This document shows, one piece after another, positions 1 to 6,229 of a stretch of 8,093 nt of DNA. The stretch comes from Nitrospinae bacterium CG22_combo_CG10-13_8_21_14_all_47_10 (GTDB lineage: Bacteria; Nitrospinota; Nitrospinia; Nitrospinales; VA-1). The notes under the pieces are model-generated. The model was not told where the DNA came from. It saw only the letters and a program-made list of their open reading frames with translations, and did not search any database. Both the position numbers and the translations under genes were made by a program. Each line of letters starts with the position of its first letter. Position 1 is the first letter of the stretch. The stretch spans positions 975 through 9,067 of the forward strand of contig PCTK01000097.1 in assembly GCA_002786505.1 (NCBI GenBank), written 5' to 3'.

Positions 1-614
1 GTGAAGAAAAATGGGATTTGAAAGCGTTGCCTCTGAACGAGGGTTTCTTGACTGCCAGCAATGTTCAGCATGTTGGTAAAGGGGCCAATCTGTATGATTT
101 GGGATTCAAATATTCCGGCCAGTTTGAGACCCTCAAAGCTCTCCTCAGAACCGGGTTTTTATGGGACAAGGTTCGCGTTCACGGGGGCGCCTATGGCAGT
201 GGCAACTCGTTCAATCTCTTTACCGGCGATTATAGTCTGGTTTCCTACCGGGACCCCAACCTCACTGAAACTCTGGGAGTCTATGATGAGATTGCGGACT
301 TTCTGAATCACCTGGATCTGTCCTCCGAGGAACTGACTAAAATGATCATCGGCTGTGTCGGAAAAATGGACCCGCCTTTAACCCCGGATCGTAAAGGCTC
401 GGCTTCCATGATCGATCATCTTACCGGCCGTACCCACGAATTGAAACAGCAATACCGTGAGGAACTATTGTCCACCAGTCTGGAAGATCTAAAAGGATAT
501 GCTCCCCTGTTTGAAAAAATCAGGGATGCGGGCAATGTCTGCGCCCTGGGTAATGAAGATAAATTGAAGAAATCCAAATCGGTATTTGGACAACTGGTTA
601 AGGTGTTTAATTAA
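1..614 (+). CDS. Presequence protease-like M16C metallopeptidase, C-terminal fragment
   Basis: The reading frame is open from the first base (codons start at position 3), so this is the last ~204 residues of a larger protein; family members (PreP/Cym1/HypA type) are about 970-1000 residues. Visible family hallmarks of the fourth, non-catalytic M16 domain are NVQHVGKGANL, the glycine-rich VRVHGGAYGSGNSF, and SYRDPNLTETL. The last two resemble the conserved segments that in PreP include the R/Y residues helping bind the scissile region of the substrate. These enzymes are zinc peptidases that degrade short unstructured peptides inside a closed chamber; the catalytic HxxEH motif lies in the N-terminal domain, outside this window. 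An in-frame TTG at 18 is only an internal codon. Two hairpin/T-tract terminator candidates follow the stop codon, so transcription probably ends here. Family assignment is secure; the exact substrate is unknown. Confidence 0.9.
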   Translation, partial: EEKWDLKALPLNEGFLTASNVQHVGKGANLYDLGFKYSGQFETLKALLRTGFLWDKVRVHGGAYGSGNSFNLFTGDYSLVSYRDPNLTETLGVYDEIADFLNHLDLSSEELTKMIIGCVGKMDPPLTPDRKGSASMIDHLTGRTHELKQQYREELLSTSLEDLKGYAPLFEKIRDAGNVCALGNEDKLKKSKSVFGQLVKVFN

Positions 615-617
615 CAA

Positions 618-654
618 CCGAGCTATGCCCGGTGATAGCTGGCTTCTTGTTTTT
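618..654 (+). terminator. Rho-independent terminator after the M16C peptidase gene
   Basis: The inverted repeat CC(G)AGCTAT / ATAGCTGG, an 8-bp stem with one bulged G, encloses an 8-base loop (GCCCGGTG). The pyrimidine-rich tract CTTCTTGTTTTT follows at once. It begins 3 bases after the TAA stop of the peptidase gene, the expected place. The tail is not a pure T run, so efficiency is uncertain. Confidence 0.55.
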
Positions 655-687
655 GGCAATTGCGTTAGCGTCATCGCCCCATTGTCT

Positions 688-711
688 CCCCCGCCTGGGG
701 GTTAAGTTTTT
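688..711 (+). terminator. Second hairpin with T-rich tail
   Basis: CCCCC-GCCT-GGGGG is a perfect 5-bp G:C stem with a 4-base loop, followed by TTAAGTTTTT. It lies about 35 bp beyond the first hairpin, in the same orientation. It could be a backup terminator for the peptidase gene. It could also be a leader hairpin ahead of the small ORF at 764. Confidence 0.4.
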
Positions 712-763
712 GGTGTTTCCTGTCGATAGAAAAACAGTAAAGCCTATTTTTGACAGGTGAGAT

Positions 764-925
764 ATGAAGCTCAAACGCAAAGAAATTTTGGACCTTTTGA
801 GATCATTTGGGGTGAGTCAGGTTTCTGAGTTGAAGAATGGTTGCCGCGATTATGAGTCGTATTTCAAAAAACGCAAGAACCGGGAAAATCAGCGGTTTAC
901 GATGCGGCATTCATTTCGTTCATAG
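764..925 (+). CDS. Small hypothetical protein (53 aa), possibly the 5' part of a frameshifted gene
   Basis: An ATG preceded by AGGTGA (755-760, tight 3-base spacing) opens a 53-residue ORF rich in lysine and arginine (MKLKRKEILDLLRSFG at the start, YFKKRKNRENQRF near the end). I do not recognise a family. The first 45 residues look like a real soluble, helical, basic protein. The last eight (TMRHSFRS) do not. One base back, the overlapping frame reads YDAAFISFIENRAGKELLQELP in continuity, which looks like genuine coding sequence, so a one-base shift near 896-898 is suspected. The alternative frame then has no stop until after 1470, running antisense through tpx, so even the restored gene would lack its proper end. 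It may be a real small gene, a decaying remnant, or a sequencing error. Confidence 0.4.
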   Translation: MKLKRKEILDLLRSFGVSQVSELKNGCRDYESYFKKRKNRENQRFTMRHSFRS

Positions 926-972
926 AGAACCGCGCAGGCAAAGAACTTCTGCAAGAACTGCCAGCAGTAATC

Positions 973-1545
973 CTATTTGCTCCCGCTCAACGACCGCGCC
1001 GTTTCGAAAGCTTTCTCCATTTCAGGCAGTCGAGCCAGTTCTGGCACCACTTCAAGATACCGAATGACCCCGTCCGGGTCGAGCACGATAATGGCTCGGG
1101 ACAGCAAGCGGGTTTCCTCAATCAAAAGTCCGGTCGATTGACCAAACTCAGCCTCCCGGTAATCCGACAGGAATTGGATGTTGTGAATATTAGCTTCTTT
1201 GGCAAAACGTTTTTGTGCAAAAGGCAGGTCCCGGCTGATCGTCACCAGGTTAGCGGTTTGATCCAGTCCCTTGTTCTCTTCGCTAAGTATATGCGTTTGT
1301 TTTTCGCAGGTGGGGGTGTCCAGGGAGGGAACGACACTCAGTATTGTCACTTTACCTTTGAACGATTGCAGGTCAATCATGTTCAAACTCAGGTCAGGGA
1401 GGAGGACAGCCGGGAATGTTTGCCCCACCCGCATTTTTTCTCCAATAAGCGTCAGCGGCTTTCCCCTTAACGTAACCGTTTGTCCCCAACCTGTTCCCGC
1501 AAAAACCAGGGTGATGATTAAACTCAAACATGTTTTATGGAGCAT
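973..1545 (-). CDS. tpx: Exported thiol peroxidase (Tpx-type peroxiredoxin), one-cysteine variant
   Basis: A 190-residue protein of the atypical 2-Cys peroxiredoxin Tpx family, which reduces hydrogen peroxide and alkyl hydroperoxides. Residues 1 to about 21 (basic start, LSLIITLVFAG core, GWGQ) form a probable Sec signal peptide, so the enzyme likely acts in the periplasm; E. coli Tpx lacks such an extension. The peroxidatic motif is intact: P73-SLD-T77-PT-C80, with the supporting arginine at R150. The family segment DLPFAQKRF is present, but the resolving cysteine that follows in E. coli Tpx (RFC) is alanine here (A115). The only other cysteine, C6, is in the signal peptide. The mature enzyme therefore seems to work with one cysteine and would need an external thiol or thioredoxin-like partner. 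The start is ATG with AAGGAAA 7 bases upstream. It is transcribed divergently from the glycosylase gene. Confidence 0.9.
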   Translation of the reverse strand: MLHKTCLSLIITLVFAGTGWGQTVTLRGKPLTLIGEKMRVGQTFPAVLLPDLSLNMIDLQSFKGKVTILSVVPSLDTPTCEKQTHILSEENKGLDQTANLVTISRDLPFAQKRFAKEANIHNIQFLSDYREAEFGQSTGLLIEETRLLSRAIIVLDPDGVIRYLEVVPELARLPEMEKAFETARSLSGSK

Positions 1546-1552
1546 ATTAAAC

Positions 1553-1559
1553 TTTCCTT
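1553..1559 (-). promoter_or_regulatory. Ribosome binding site of tpx
   Basis: On the minus strand AAGGAAA lies 7 bases before the ATG whose first base is 1545. This is the clearest Shine-Dalgarno match in the window, and it supports the start that includes the signal peptide. Confidence 0.6.
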
Positions 1560-1564
1560 ATTCG

Positions 1565-1592
1565 TTGAAATTTTCTATCCTGATTTTAACAT
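1565..1592 (+). promoter_or_regulatory. Weak promoter candidate for the glycosylase gene
   Basis: TTGAAA (1565-1570, five of six bases of the -35 consensus), a 16-base spacer, then TAACAT (1587-1592, four of six). It lies in the 96-bp divergent region and points toward the gene starting at 1642. On the opposite strand TAAAAT (1584-1589) could be a -10 for tpx, but I see no good -35. A short hairpin, CATCCT-TCG-AGGATG (1590-1604), sits directly after. Confidence 0.25.
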
Positions 1593-1641
1593 CCTTCGAG
1601 GATGAATTTAACCCAGAAACCTTGCATTGAGCCAAGTAATC

Positions 1642-2241
1642 ATGTCCATTTGCCAGCGGGAGCCCACAGCCTCTGAGTTGAAAAGAAATATCAAGGCCTG
1701 TACTCTTTGTGAGGCAGAACTTCCTTTCCCTGCAAAACCAACGCTCTCATTCTCTTCGACATCAAAAATACTCATCGTTGGTCAGGCCCCCGGTCTCAAA
1801 GTGCATGAATCCGGTATTCCCTGGAATGATGCCAGCGGGGAAAGGCTACGTGAATGGATGAATGTATCCAAAGAGCAATTCTACAATACGAAATATTTTT
1901 CAATTGTGCCGATGGGGTTCTGCTATCCCGGAAAAGGTAAGTCAGGAGATTTGCCTCCCCGGCCCGAATGTGCGGAAACATGGATGCCACCCATCCTTGA
2001 TAAACTTCCCAATCGACAACTCACACTTTTAATTGGACAATACGCGCAAGGCTGGTTTTTGAAATCTGCCAGAAAGCCGACACTGACAGAAACGGTGAAA
2101 AACTGGCAGGCTTATTTCCCTGATTATTTTGTTCTCCCCCACCCGTCACCCCGCAATAATATCTGGCTTAAGAAAAATCCGTGGTTTGAAAAAAAATTGG
2201 TGCCGCAACTGGAAAAGAGGATCGCTGAACTTTTGTGTTGA
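1642..2241 (+). CDS. Uracil-DNA glycosylase superfamily protein with probable 4Fe-4S cluster
   Basis: A 199-residue protein of the uracil-DNA glycosylase superfamily, expected to excise uracil or a related damaged base for base-excision repair. Motif 1 is GQAPGLKVHESGIPWND (47-63). Motif 2 is HPSPRNN (167-173). Four cysteines, C20-x2-C23 and C94-x15-C110, have the same spacing as the iron-sulfur ligands of family-4 enzymes such as Thermus UDGA (14/17 and 85/101, from memory). The segment MGFCYPGKGKSGDLPPRPEC joins the second pair. Motif 2 resembles SMUG-type HPSPRN rather than family-4 HPSxL, so the biochemical specificity is uncertain. The start is taken as ATG 1642; an in-frame TTG at 1627 would add five residues, and neither has a strong ribosome site. 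The stop lies 3 bp from the convergent mutS2 stop. Confidence 0.85.
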   Translation: MSICQREPTASELKRNIKACTLCEAELPFPAKPTLSFSSTSKILIVGQAPGLKVHESGIPWNDASGERLREWMNVSKEQFYNTKYFSIVPMGFCYPGKGKSGDLPPRPECAETWMPPILDKLPNRQLTLLIGQYAQGWFLKSARKPTLTETVKNWQAYFPDYFVLPHPSPRNNIWLKKNPWFEKKLVPQLEKRIAELLC

Positions 2242-2244
2242 CCA

Positions 2245-4629
2245 TTAAAATTCTACAACAGTGACACCATCACCGCCTTCGTGGCGCGCACCGGGCGTGA
2301 ACTGTTTGCAGAGTCCGCACTTTTCCAGATAATTGCGCACCAGGGCTTTAATCGTTCCCATCCCGTGACCGTGAATGATGATCACGCGCTGTGCTTTCCG
2401 CACAATGGCCTGGCTTAAGAACGCCTCCATAACCGCTTCTGCTTCCTCACAATTCATTCCCCTTAAATCACAAGAGGATGCGGGGCCGCCTTCGGACTCG
2501 CTATGAACGTTCAGCGAAAAATTCTTTTCGGGTTTTTGGTGACTGCCTCTTTGCCGCGAATTGCCGCGAAGGGAACCCGCTTCAACAACGGTTGTTATAT
2601 TGCCCATCTGCACCCGCAGTTTTTTCTTTCCATCAGGTGCTTCCAGGAGGGTGCCGAGGGCACCCAGGTTCAAAATTAAAACCGGGTCTCCGGTTTCCAG
2701 TTTTTCGGCTGGCAGGGACCATTCATCAATATTCTCCACTTTCGGGGATAAGGGTACCTGACTCATGGACTGCATTTGTTTTTCCACCTTGCGGATTTTG
2801 GGAAGGTCTTTTTCGCCTTTGATCTCCTGAATCATTTTCTGGATTTCGGCTTTTCCGGCACGTACTTCCATTTGCAGTTTTTTGGTTTTGTTTTTTTGGA
2901 AATCTTTTTCTTCATCCCTTAGTCGGCGGGTCAGGATTTTCTGTTCCCTTGCCAGAGATTCCGTTTCTTCTTTCCACTTTTTAATTTCTTCCCGATCCCG
3001 GTTGAGTTCCAGTCTTTGGCGGGTCAGGTCTGCCAAAAGGTCTTCAGCGCGGTTTTCTTTGGCCTGATGTAAACTGCGGGCCCGGTCAATGATGCTTTTT
3101 TGCAGGCCTAGTCGCTCCGCTGTGTCGAGGGCGGCACTTTGTCCGGGTGCTCCAAAAATCAACCGGTAGGTGGGGCTCAACGTATCAAGATCGAACTCAG
3201 TGCAGGCATTCAAAAAACCTTCGTGAGTCTGCGCCAGAATTTTCAAAGTAAAATAGTGGGTGGAGACCAATGTCATGACATTTTTGCTTTTAAGGTCGAA
3301 AAGGATGGCTTCGGCCAACGCCGCGCCTTCTGCCGGGTCGGTGGCAATCCCCAACTCATCCAACAGCACGAGAGAACCGGCATCAACATGATTCAGGATG
3401 TGAATAATTTTTTTCAAGTGTCCGGAAAAGGTCGATAACTTCAATTGAATATTCTGGTCATCGCCGATATCGGAATATACCTTTGGGAAAAACGGAATCC
3501 GGGAGCCCTGCTTGACCGGAAGATACAGTCCCGTTCTGACCATCAGGGCCAGTAGGCCCAGAGTTTTGAGTGTTACCGTTTTGCCTCCGGTATTGGGGCC
3601 GGAAATAATCACCACTCTGACCGAACCGTCCCATTCTATAGTATTGGGAATCACGGTCTCCCCATCCAAAACCAGTTCCGGGTTCCGCGCTTCCTTGAGC
3701 TCCATGACCGAGTCGCGGTTCATGGGACAGCTTATCGCTGACATGGTTTTCGCCAACCGCGCTTTGGCGTATATGAGGTCGAGAGTTACCAGTGTCTCAA
3801 GATTTCTTTCCAGCGGTTCCTGAAACTGCCGGGTTTGAAGAGCCAGGGCTTGCAGAATTTTTATCTTTTCCTGCACGACTTGAAGCCGGGCTATTTTCAA
3901 TTGGTTGTTCAGGGGAACAATGGAAGCGGGCTCTATAAATAAAGTCTGCCCCGTTCCGGAGCTGTCATGCACAATACCATCTATTCGGGACTTGAATTCC
4001 GCCCGCACCGGGATGACCATTCGCTCCTCACGTTCGGTGATGTAGGAGTCTTGAAGCGCTTCGCGGACGCTACTCGAATTAAGCAGACGTTGCAGGCGTT
4101 CTTCCAGTTTGCTTTTTGCGGTTTCTGCATTGCGGAGAGCCTGGCGTAGTTCCGGTGTGGCATTTTCCCGGATGTTCCCCTCATCATCAATACAACGGAC
4201 CAGATCATCGAGGAACTCTTTCAGAGGATCCAGTCTTTCCAGCCAGGCCAGTAAGCGGGGATAATTGTTTTTTTTTCCGCTTTCACGGCAAAGGTTCCGG
4301 CACAAGCGCAAAAGTTTGATGAGGGACAGGCATTGCTCCGGCTCGATCATGCTTTGTTCTTGTGCATCCTTAAAAACAGGGCCAAGGTCTTCAAACCGGT
4401 CCATAGGAAATGAATCGACAGAATCCAGCAAGGCTACCATCTCGGTGGTTTCTTCAAGCAGGGTTTGTGCCGAATTAAAATCGTTTTCAGGTTTTAACTT
4501 TTGGCATTGATCCCGTGTGATGGGGGAACAGGCATGGTTGGCCAAAGCCGAAACCACTCTGCCCCAGCCCAAAAGTTGCATTGATTTTTCGATCAATTGG
4601 ACCGAGTCGGATGAAGGGGTGTCGCTCAT
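2245..4629 (-). CDS. mutS2: MutS2 family ATPase/endonuclease
   Basis: A 794-residue protein of usual MutS2 length and domain order, without the mismatch-recognition domain of MutS. It has an N-terminal helical core/lever region (about 1-320) and an ABC-type ATPase with Walker A GPNTGGKT (344-351). The family segment DIGDDQNIQLKLSTFSGH follows, then Walker B LLDELG (422-427) with D424/E425, and the switch histidine in VSTHYF (H458). A charged coiled coil runs about 530-620, with a KOW-like strand segment at about 645-683. The C-terminal Smr nuclease domain has DLRG (721-724) and HGHGMGTIK (753-761). Family members suppress homologous recombination or split collided ribosomes. The usual DELGxGTDP loop reads DELGIATDP, with alanine at 429. 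The gene starts 7 bases after the upstream lipoprotein stop with no visible ribosome site, which suggests translational coupling. A run of nine A (codons 118-121) is present. Confidence 0.95.
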   Translation of the reverse strand: MSDTPSSDSVQLIEKSMQLLGWGRVVSALANHACSPITRDQCQKLKPENDFNSAQTLLEETTEMVALLDSVDSFPMDRFEDLGPVFKDAQEQSMIEPEQCLSLIKLLRLCRNLCRESGKKNNYPRLLAWLERLDPLKEFLDDLVRCIDDEGNIRENATPELRQALRNAETAKSKLEERLQRLLNSSSVREALQDSYITEREERMVIPVRAEFKSRIDGIVHDSSGTGQTLFIEPASIVPLNNQLKIARLQVVQEKIKILQALALQTRQFQEPLERNLETLVTLDLIYAKARLAKTMSAISCPMNRDSVMELKEARNPELVLDGETVIPNTIEWDGSVRVVIISGPNTGGKTVTLKTLGLLALMVRTGLYLPVKQGSRIPFFPKVYSDIGDDQNIQLKLSTFSGHLKKIIHILNHVDAGSLVLLDELGIATDPAEGAALAEAILFDLKSKNVMTLVSTHYFTLKILAQTHEGFLNACTEFDLDTLSPTYRLIFGAPGQSAALDTAERLGLQKSIIDRARSLHQAKENRAEDLLADLTRQRLELNRDREEIKKWKEETESLAREQKILTRRLRDEEKDFQKNKTKKLQMEVRAGKAEIQKMIQEIKGEKDLPKIRKVEKQMQSMSQVPLSPKVENIDEWSLPAEKLETGDPVLILNLGALGTLLEAPDGKKKLRVQMGNITTVVEAGSLRGNSRQRGSHQKPEKNFSLNVHSESEGGPASSCDLRGMNCEEAEAVMEAFLSQAIVRKAQRVIIIHGHGMGTIKALVRNYLEKCGLCKQFTPGARHEGGDGVTVVEF

Positions 4630-4636
4630 AACAGTG

Positions 4637-6088
4637 TTACACTATGGTGGATTCAAGAAGGATGCTCACCTTGCCATCATAGAGGCGGTTGGGGTCCCGG
4701 AAATTTTTGTAACCGTACAAAAGGACGGCGAGGTCCTTTTCCACTTTTTGTTGATAGCTGGTCTTTTTTTCTCCGGGGATCAGGTTGTTGCCCTGAATCT
4801 GGATTTTCTGTGTGGTGATGGTGACGGGTTTATCGAAGTCCACCGTTTCGCTATTGAAATACAAATCATATTTAACAATGTTCTGGCCCATCACCTCGAA
4901 CTGGTTTGGCCCTTTGCGGGAAGCGAACAGGGTGGCGATTTTCCCATCACGTTTAACCGGGTTCGGGCTTTCCGGTCCGGGCAGTTCCAGCAATGCCAGG
5001 TTTTTCCCTTCAATCAGCCGCACCCAGTGGATCGCGCCCAGGTGGTTGCCTTCCCTCGTCATGCGCACGACATCCGGATTTCTTTGGCGTTTCTGCTTGC
5101 CAATCCACTCCACCATTGCAGGCACTTCCGACTCAGGCAGGAAATGTCCGCCGTGGGCCAGTCCTTTTTCTCCGTGTTCCCGGTAGTGAACGGGATATTT
5201 CATATCGGAGAGGATTTTATGAATCCGCCGACTGAGCTCGATAGGAAAAATGGGATCATGCGCGCCTTGAATCATATAAACCGGCGTGTTGCGAAGGTTC
5301 ACCAGAAAATGCATATATTGAGGTGTGATGCTTCCGGCGATGGGTATCAGTCCGGCGAAGCGGTCTGGATAAAACATGCCGATCATGTAGGCACCGATGG
5401 CACCATTGGACAACCCGGCAAGAAACACCCGGTCGGAATCTATGTTGTAGTTTTCACGAATCTGGTCAATTAGGCTGAGCACCATTTCCTCTGCGGGCTG
5501 AGCCCACCATGCTCCCATCGGATAAGTTGGGCACAACACCGCAACTTTTCTTTTCAACCTCTCGACCCAGGCGGGAATAGTGTTGGCGCCGCTCCCGCCC
5601 AATCCATGCAAGACGACAACCAGCGGAATGCTTTCATCTGATGACTTGGGAAGAAACAAGGCATAAGGGTAGTCTTTCCCATTATGTGTGATCCGCAAGT
5701 TCGTTTGAAGTCCAACCGGCCCGGGAATTTTTTTTGCCCGTGCACGCAGGATGGATTTGACGGTTTCGTGTTGGACCTTGCTCGACTGCAAACGTTTCAG
5801 CACCTGGTTTTCCACATCGGGGTCCTGAGTGGAAAGAAACAAATCCACTTCCGACTTGATGTCTAACGTTTCCTCCTCCCTACTGCTTTCTTGCGTTGGT
5901 TTAAGGGGGGGGATCGTTTTCTGCGCCTTGACGGTCTCCTGCTTTAGCTTGGGGACAATCGTTTCCTGCCCTTTGCCGGTTTCTTGCTTTGGCTTCGGGC
6001 TGAGTGTCTCCCGCACCCTGCCGGACTCCTGCACTGCAGAACACGACACGACAAACAGGAAGACAAAAATAAACTTAAGGATAGTCAT
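4637..6088 (-). CDS. Lipoprotein with alpha/beta-hydrolase (esterase/depolymerase-type) domain
   Basis: A 483-residue protein. Residues 1-16 form a lipoprotein signal with lipobox VVSC (C16), so it is probably membrane-anchored outside the cytoplasm. Residues 24-76 are a Lys/Glu/Thr/Pro-rich linker built of about 15-residue repeats. The hydrolase domain (about 130-330) shows the oxyanion-hole motif HGLGG (161-165), nucleophile elbow GLSNG (S227), acid D278 in GAHDP, and histidine H312 or H315 in AHGGHF. This pattern is typical of PHB-depolymerase/feruloyl-esterase-like secreted hydrolases. The segment GNHLGAIHW through VDFDKPVTITT (about 347-426) looks like a C-terminal beta domain often attached to such enzymes. 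The substrate is unknown; a carboxylic ester is likely. The gene precedes mutS2 by 7 bp in the same direction. The start is ATG with only a weak GTAAG ahead. Confidence 0.85.
   Translation of the reverse strand: MTILKFIFVFLFVVSCSAVQESGRVRETLSPKPKQETGKGQETIVPKLKQETVKAQKTIPPLKPTQESSREEETLDIKSEVDLFLSTQDPDVENQVLKRLQSSKVQHETVKSILRARAKKIPGPVGLQTNLRITHNGKDYPYALFLPKSSDESIPLVVVLHGLGGSGANTIPAWVERLKRKVAVLCPTYPMGAWWAQPAEEMVLSLIDQIRENYNIDSDRVFLAGLSNGAIGAYMIGMFYPDRFAGLIPIAGSITPQYMHFLVNLRNTPVYMIQGAHDPIFPIELSRRIHKILSDMKYPVHYREHGEKGLAHGGHFLPESEVPAMVEWIGKQKRQRNPDVVRMTREGNHLGAIHWVRLIEGKNLALLELPGPESPNPVKRDGKIATLFASRKGPNQFEVMGQNIVKYDLYFNSETVDFDKPVTITTQKIQIQGNNLIPGEKKTSYQQKVEKDLAVLLYGYKNFRDPNRLYDGKVSILLESTIV
5887..6024 (-). 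repeat. In-frame tandem repeat (45/45/48 bp) in the lipoprotein linker
   Basis: Three consecutive units, 5980-6024 (45 bp), 5935-5979 (45 bp) and 5887-5934 (48 bp), with a partial match beginning at 6025. Each encodes a variant of Q-E-T-x-K-x-Q-x-T-I-x-P-K-x-K. Whole-codon units keep the frame open, so copy number could vary without breaking the protein. The units are diverged, which suggests the duplication is not recent. The linker probably spans the space between the lipid anchor and the hydrolase domain. Confidence 0.75.
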
Positions 6089-6157
6089 AACTTACACAGT
6101 ATCGAACTTTAAAATCTTTGTAAAGGGTTTAGGGTTGTGCCTAAATTACTAATTTTA

Positions 6158-6187
6158 TTGGAACTTTTTGTCTTCATGGGGTAAAAT
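6158..6187 (+). promoter_or_regulatory. Sigma70-type promoter candidate for the sprT-like/PII/yggS operon
   Basis: TTGGAA (6158-6163, four of six) is followed by an 18-base spacer and TAAAAT (6182-6187, five of six). Transcription would begin near 6194, about 36 bases before ATG 6230. It lies in the only sizeable non-coding gap upstream of the three-gene plus-strand cluster. A 14-bp palindrome follows at 6208-6221. Confidence 0.45.
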
Positions 6188-6207
6188 TTACCTCTGTTTA
6201 GCCGCGT

Positions 6208-6221
6208 TTAAGAATTCTTAA
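6208..6221. promoter_or_regulatory. Perfect 14-bp palindrome, possible operator
   Basis: TTAAGAATTCTTAA is identical on both strands. It sits between the predicted transcription start (about 6194) and the first possible start codon (6230), where a bound dimeric repressor would block transcription. AT-rich palindromes can arise by chance, and no second copy was noticed in the window. Confidence 0.3.
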
Positions 6222-6229
6222 CTCTTCTT

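Noticed and set aside
856..1470. Long plus-strand frame open opposite tpx
   Set aside because: It is antisense to a confidently identified gene and has no family features beyond about position 975; codon bias of tpx explains the openness.
1601..1642. ATG at 1601 with GAGG just before it as a glycosylase start
   Set aside because: It is in a different frame from the glycosylase and the GAGG is too close to the ATG.
2242..2244. Three-base gap between convergent glycosylase and mutS2 genes as a special overlap element
   Set aside because: Tight convergent ends are common, and I see no shared hairpin terminator or other structure there.
4517..5473. 318-codon plus-strand ORF across the mutS2/lipoprotein junction
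   Set aside because: It is the mirror of two well-supported minus-strand genes, has no recognisable domain, and starts inside mutS2.
6096..6124. Minus-strand TTTACA - 17 bp - TACTGT as the lipoprotein promoter
   Set aside because: The -10 matches only three of six bases and would start transcription almost at the ATG.
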